DNA from: Tannerella sp.
GTDB lineage: Bacteria > Bacteroidota > Bacteroidia > Bacteroidales > Tannerellaceae
DNA length: 8,502 nucleotides
Assembly: GCA_031268395.1 (NCBI GenBank)
Contig: JAIRXI010000110.1
Coordinates: forward strand, 1 to 8,502
Direction of reading: 5' to 3'
Shown: positions 6,348-8,502 of the stretch, in pieces
How the letters are laid out: every line of letters starts with the position of its first letter
How positions within the stretch are numbered: position 1 is the stretch's first letter
Translations under genes and position numbers: made by a program
Notes under the pieces: model-generated
The model's database searches: none
The model's input: only the letters and a program-made list of their open reading frames with translations
Told to the model about the DNA's origin: nothing

Positions 6348-6808
6348 TTCCCCTTTTTTGTTTCATGCTGTTTATACAGGCGTTTTTGATATTTATATTC
6401 CTCCAGATCCGTATACAGGATACCGAACACCTTGCCGTATTCCCATTTCAGAATATCATCCGGATCCCGGGCATAATTCTTAGCCAGTGTTTTGATGGTG
6501 CCGAAATGCCCCGTCTTTTCACTCAGTTCCCTTATCCCCGCCCTGATTTCTTCCGGCTCCGGCTTATAATCCAGCAGAAGCTTCTCCTTTTCAAACCAGA
6601 AACGCAAACCGTCCATTATCTGTTGAAAATATTCAACATACATTTTCATCCCCTCCGTATCACCGAAATCGGGCGTAATCTCATGGAGTATCCGAAACGT
6701 CTCCTTAAACTTTTCCACCTCCGTCTTATCGCCGGCAAACAGTTCCCCGAGTTCAATCCGCTGCTCGTATGTCAGCTTTCCGCCCCTTATGTCGATTCTC
6801 TTTAGCAT
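6341..6808 (-). CDS. Hypothetical phage protein, possibly a tail assembly chaperone
   Basis: This is a 155-aa, charged, mostly helical, soluble protein. From the N-terminus there is a basic start (MLKRIDIRGGK), a helical stretch with YEQRIELGELFAG, an acidic loop around residues 45-55, then WFEKEKLLLDYKPEPEEIRAGI (residues 71-92, read in two overlapping parts: WFEKEKLLLDYKP and PEPEEIRAGI). Near the end is RDPDDILKWEYGKVFGIL (114-131). A DPDD-x-Leu-x-Trp stretch before a final helix recalls Gp15/Gp24-type tail assembly chaperones, whose members often end in a PxEVxxW-like helix. That is a loose resemblance. A chaperone would usually sit just before the tape measure gene, but this one is three genes away. 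It overlaps both neighbours by 7 nt (ATGCTAA at the start, ATGGTAA at the end), so translation is probably coupled. No frameshift extension is visible. Confidence 0.58.
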   Translation of the reverse strand: MLKRIDIRGGKLTYEQRIELGELFAGDKTEVEKFKETFRILHEITPDFGDTEGMKMYVEYFQQIMDGLRFWFEKEKLLLDYKPEPEEIRAGIRELSEKTGHFGTIKTLAKNYARDPDDILKWEYGKVFGILYTDLEEYKYQKRLYKQHETKKGKW

Positions 6809-7218
6809 GTCAATACTTTATAATCGAATTGAAGCATAATCGAAACCTCGTTCGCATCGAAACGCGGAGGGGGAGTATACCACGCCCATTTATCGGGCTG
6901 AGACAATCCGGGCTCCCTCTTATATTCTTCAATGAATGGCAGGACAGCCTCGTTTTCAATCGTGCCGCGGATCGCGTCCCGTACCCGCGCATCATTTTCA
7001 AACCGGCAGAACCGGCAAAACCATATCTCCAGCCGGGTTGTTTTACTTCTCCAGAAGCCCGTCTTACCGTATTCGCCCTGCCGGAACTCCTCTATGTAAG
7101 CAAACGGCCGGGAGGAATCAATCCCGTCCGCCTTAACGTTCATCATGCTCAACTCCTCGTATTCGATATGATACGAAGGATTGGCGCGCCTTATTATTTC
7201 CTCCAACTTTGATAACAT
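6802..7218 (-). CDS. Small connector or tail-terminator-like phage protein (putative)
   Basis: This is a 138-aa protein of uncertain function. It begins with an amphipathic helix (MLSKLEEIIRRA). A central region reads PFAYIEEFRQGEYGK and then RLEIWFCRFCRFENDARVRD, an alternating strand-like pattern followed by a helix. The C-terminus is strand-like (VSIMLQFDYKVLTC) and ends in Cys. There is no signal peptide or membrane segment. Size, mixed alpha/beta pattern and position suggest a tail terminator or head-tail joining protein, but I see no diagnostic motif; this is inference from context and from similar-looking proteins of Bacteroidetes prophages. The ATG at 7218 sits three bases after the terL stop with no Shine-Dalgarno sequence. 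Its end overlaps the next gene by 7 nt (ATGCTAA). The gene is well supported; the role is not. Confidence 0.62.
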   Translation of the reverse strand: MLSKLEEIIRRANPSYHIEYEELSMMNVKADGIDSSRPFAYIEEFRQGEYGKTGFWRSKTTRLEIWFCRFCRFENDARVRDAIRGTIENEAVLPFIEEYKREPGLSQPDKWAWYTPPPRFDANEVSIMLQFDYKVLTC

Positions 7219-7221
7219 ATA

Positions 7222-8502
7222 CTATTCCATTTTAAATGCCATTCTTTTAATACCCCGGAGCGCGGGCTTTATCTCAAAATACATGCCCATAATCAGCATG
7301 TCGAGGCCGTCCGGCGAACGCTGCAGTTTTTCCTTCATCGCCTCTTTCGATATAATCCGCTTCTTTCCCCTGTCGTCGTCCACATTCGCGCGCATCAGCA
7401 TCGGCAATTCCTCCAGCAGCCTATGCTCCTGCTCTTTGGTGCATATAACCTGCAACTCCCGGTTATTAATCGCCTCGGCCAGCTTGTACGCGCACTCATC
7501 CTTTATGCTCGCATACATCCCGTCATTAATCGCCCGTGCGCCGCCATGAAACGTTTTAATGCCGTTCAGGTAACTCTCCAGATATGCGCCAAGCCCGTCG
7601 CTGTCTGCGACCGTCTGCGAACGCCCCACGCCGTTTTCTGCCATCAGCTTGCGGAGGTCAAGCTCAATGCCGCGCCCCGTAGACTTCTCCTTATCAATTT
7701 TTATCCAAACCTTATACCCCTCCCAGTAACCGGCGATAAACCGGTCGCGCCCCTGCATCGCCAGATCCGCGGATATGCCTTTTCTGCCGCCCGGCCTGGC
7801 CGTATTGGTAAACACGTCGGCGATAGCGTCAAAATCACAGAGCGCGCTGGGATCGTCGTCATAGTCCCAGTTCCCGTACAACAGTCTTTCCCGTGTCGTC
7901 TTTTCCCTTATCTTCCGAAGAGTCTGAATATAGTCGTCCGGCAAAAACGGATTGTCGGTCGCCAGGGCGTCAACAAAACAATATGGCGGCTCAAGCCCGT
8001 TTCTCTTCCACGGTTTATAAAATTCGGTATGCAGCCAGTTCTTCTTGGGATTACACGTAATAAGTATTTTAGGCATGATGCCATATACGTCGTTCATATG
8101 CCTGCCTATACGGGATTTCAGAACGTCAAACGCCTTGAAATCCACTTCGCCCGCCTCCTCAATCCATCCGCCCGTAAATTCCTTGGAGCCCAAACGCTCA
8201 TACATCGGGTCTTTTTTAGGGTAATGGGTCAGGTCGAGAAACACGATTTCCGATCCGCAATTGAACCTTACGCCGCTATCGGTTGTCGTGAATGCGGTAA
8301 AATGATGGAACTTCGACACCTTATACCACGTTATCAATACCGATTCCCGGCAATCCTTCAAATTATTGCGCCCGATAAACCAGCGTGTCCCGGGCAGATT
8401 TTCACCGCACTGCATCAGCCATTCGCAGCCTAACCAGGATTTTCCGCCACCTCCCGCACCGCCGTACAGGATGAATTTATGCACATTATCACGGAGGTAA
8501 TT
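7222..8502 (-). CDS. terL: Phage terminase large subunit (TerL), N-terminus cut by the window edge
   Basis: This is the ATPase-nuclease motor that pumps phage DNA into the prohead and cuts the concatemer. The frame is open to the right edge: six codons (NYLRDN) precede a GTG at 8484, so that GTG is not a credible start and the true N-terminus lies outside. Numbering from 8484, the ATPase shows a glycine-rich Walker A GGAGGGGKS (residues 8-16), a Walker B followed by the catalytic Glu in GGWIEEAGEV (105-114), and a coupling motif ITCNP (142-146). The C-terminal RNase H-like nuclease shows candidate metal-binding aspartates in ISADLAM (Asp240), VADSDG (Asp294 or Asp296) and PDGLDML (Asp392 or Asp395). 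Both domains look intact. It ends in TAG three bases before the next gene, which fits an operon. A portal gene would normally follow, but here small connector/tail genes do. Confidence 0.93.
   Translation of the reverse strand, partial: NYLRDNVHKFILYGGAGGGGKSWLGCEWLMQCGENLPGTRWFIGRNNLKDCRESVLITWYKVSKFHHFTAFTTTDSGVRFNCGSEIVFLDLTHYPKKDPMYERLGSKEFTGGWIEEAGEVDFKAFDVLKSRIGRHMNDVYGIMPKILITCNPKKNWLHTEFYKPWKRNGLEPPYCFVDALATDNPFLPDDYIQTLRKIREKTTRERLLYGNWDYDDDPSALCDFDAIADVFTNTARPGGRKGISADLAMQGRDRFIAGYWEGYKVWIKIDKEKSTGRGIELDLRKLMAENGVGRSQTVADSDGLGAYLESYLNGIKTFHGGARAINDGMYASIKDECAYKLAEAINNRELQVICTKEQEHRLLEELPMLMRANVDDDRGKKRIISKEAMKEKLQRSPDGLDMLIMGMYFEIKPALRGIKRMAFKME

Noticed and set aside
7423..8433. 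A 336-codon plus-strand frame
   Set aside because: It is fully antisense to the terminase gene, whose motifs are intact; composition is typical of a shadow frame.
8482..8484. GTG at 8484 as the terminase start
   Set aside because: It would put Walker A only eight residues from the N-terminus, and the frame stays open to the window edge, so the real start is outside.

Overview
The window looks like part of the structural module of a tailed phage or prophage from a Bacteroidetes (Bacteroidales-type) host. Every convincing gene reads on the minus strand, so transcription runs from high to low coordinates. The host call rests on three things. Starts lack Shine-Dalgarno sequences and are often preceded by A/T-rich tracts. 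The non-coding gap holds an ATTGAAA-type repeat of a kind I associate with Bacteroidales intergenic DNA. Several proteins carry motifs I associate with Bacteroidetes phages, such as YLRWINRLGGFDYRMF and RNASYSQALKLPKT. This is recognition from memory, not a database result.

Layout in transcription order: (1) large terminase subunit, 8502-7222, with its N-terminus beyond the right edge; (2) a 138-aa protein, 7218-6802, possibly a tail terminator or joining protein; (3) a 155-aa protein, 6808-6341, loosely like a tail assembly chaperone; (4) a 154-aa HK97-gp10-like neck/tail-completion protein, 6347-5883; (5) a 356-aa tail protein, 5895-4825; (6) a 667-aa baseplate/tail-hub-like protein, 4822-2819. 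Next comes (7) a 232-bp gap with a 10-unit TCGA-headed array, a short ATTGAAA array and a doubtful 79-codon frame. Last is (8) the tape measure gene from 2586 to the left edge, whose reading frame changes near 355-372. Genes 1-6 are packed with 2-3 bp gaps or 7-13 bp overlaps, so they probably form one translationally coupled operon.

Together the products would cover DNA packaging (TerL), the head-tail connection and tail completion (the small proteins), the tail tip/hub (356 and 667 aa) and tail length (tape measure). No portal, protease, scaffold, major capsid or obvious tail tube gene is visible. TerL is followed directly by connector/tail genes, so the head genes must lie outside the window or be missing.

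The points most worth a second look are the tape measure frame break, the TCGA array that begins at the stop codon of the hub gene and has no stop codon in any sense-strand frame, and the unusual gene order. I see no defence system, RNA gene, CRISPR array or insertion sequence.
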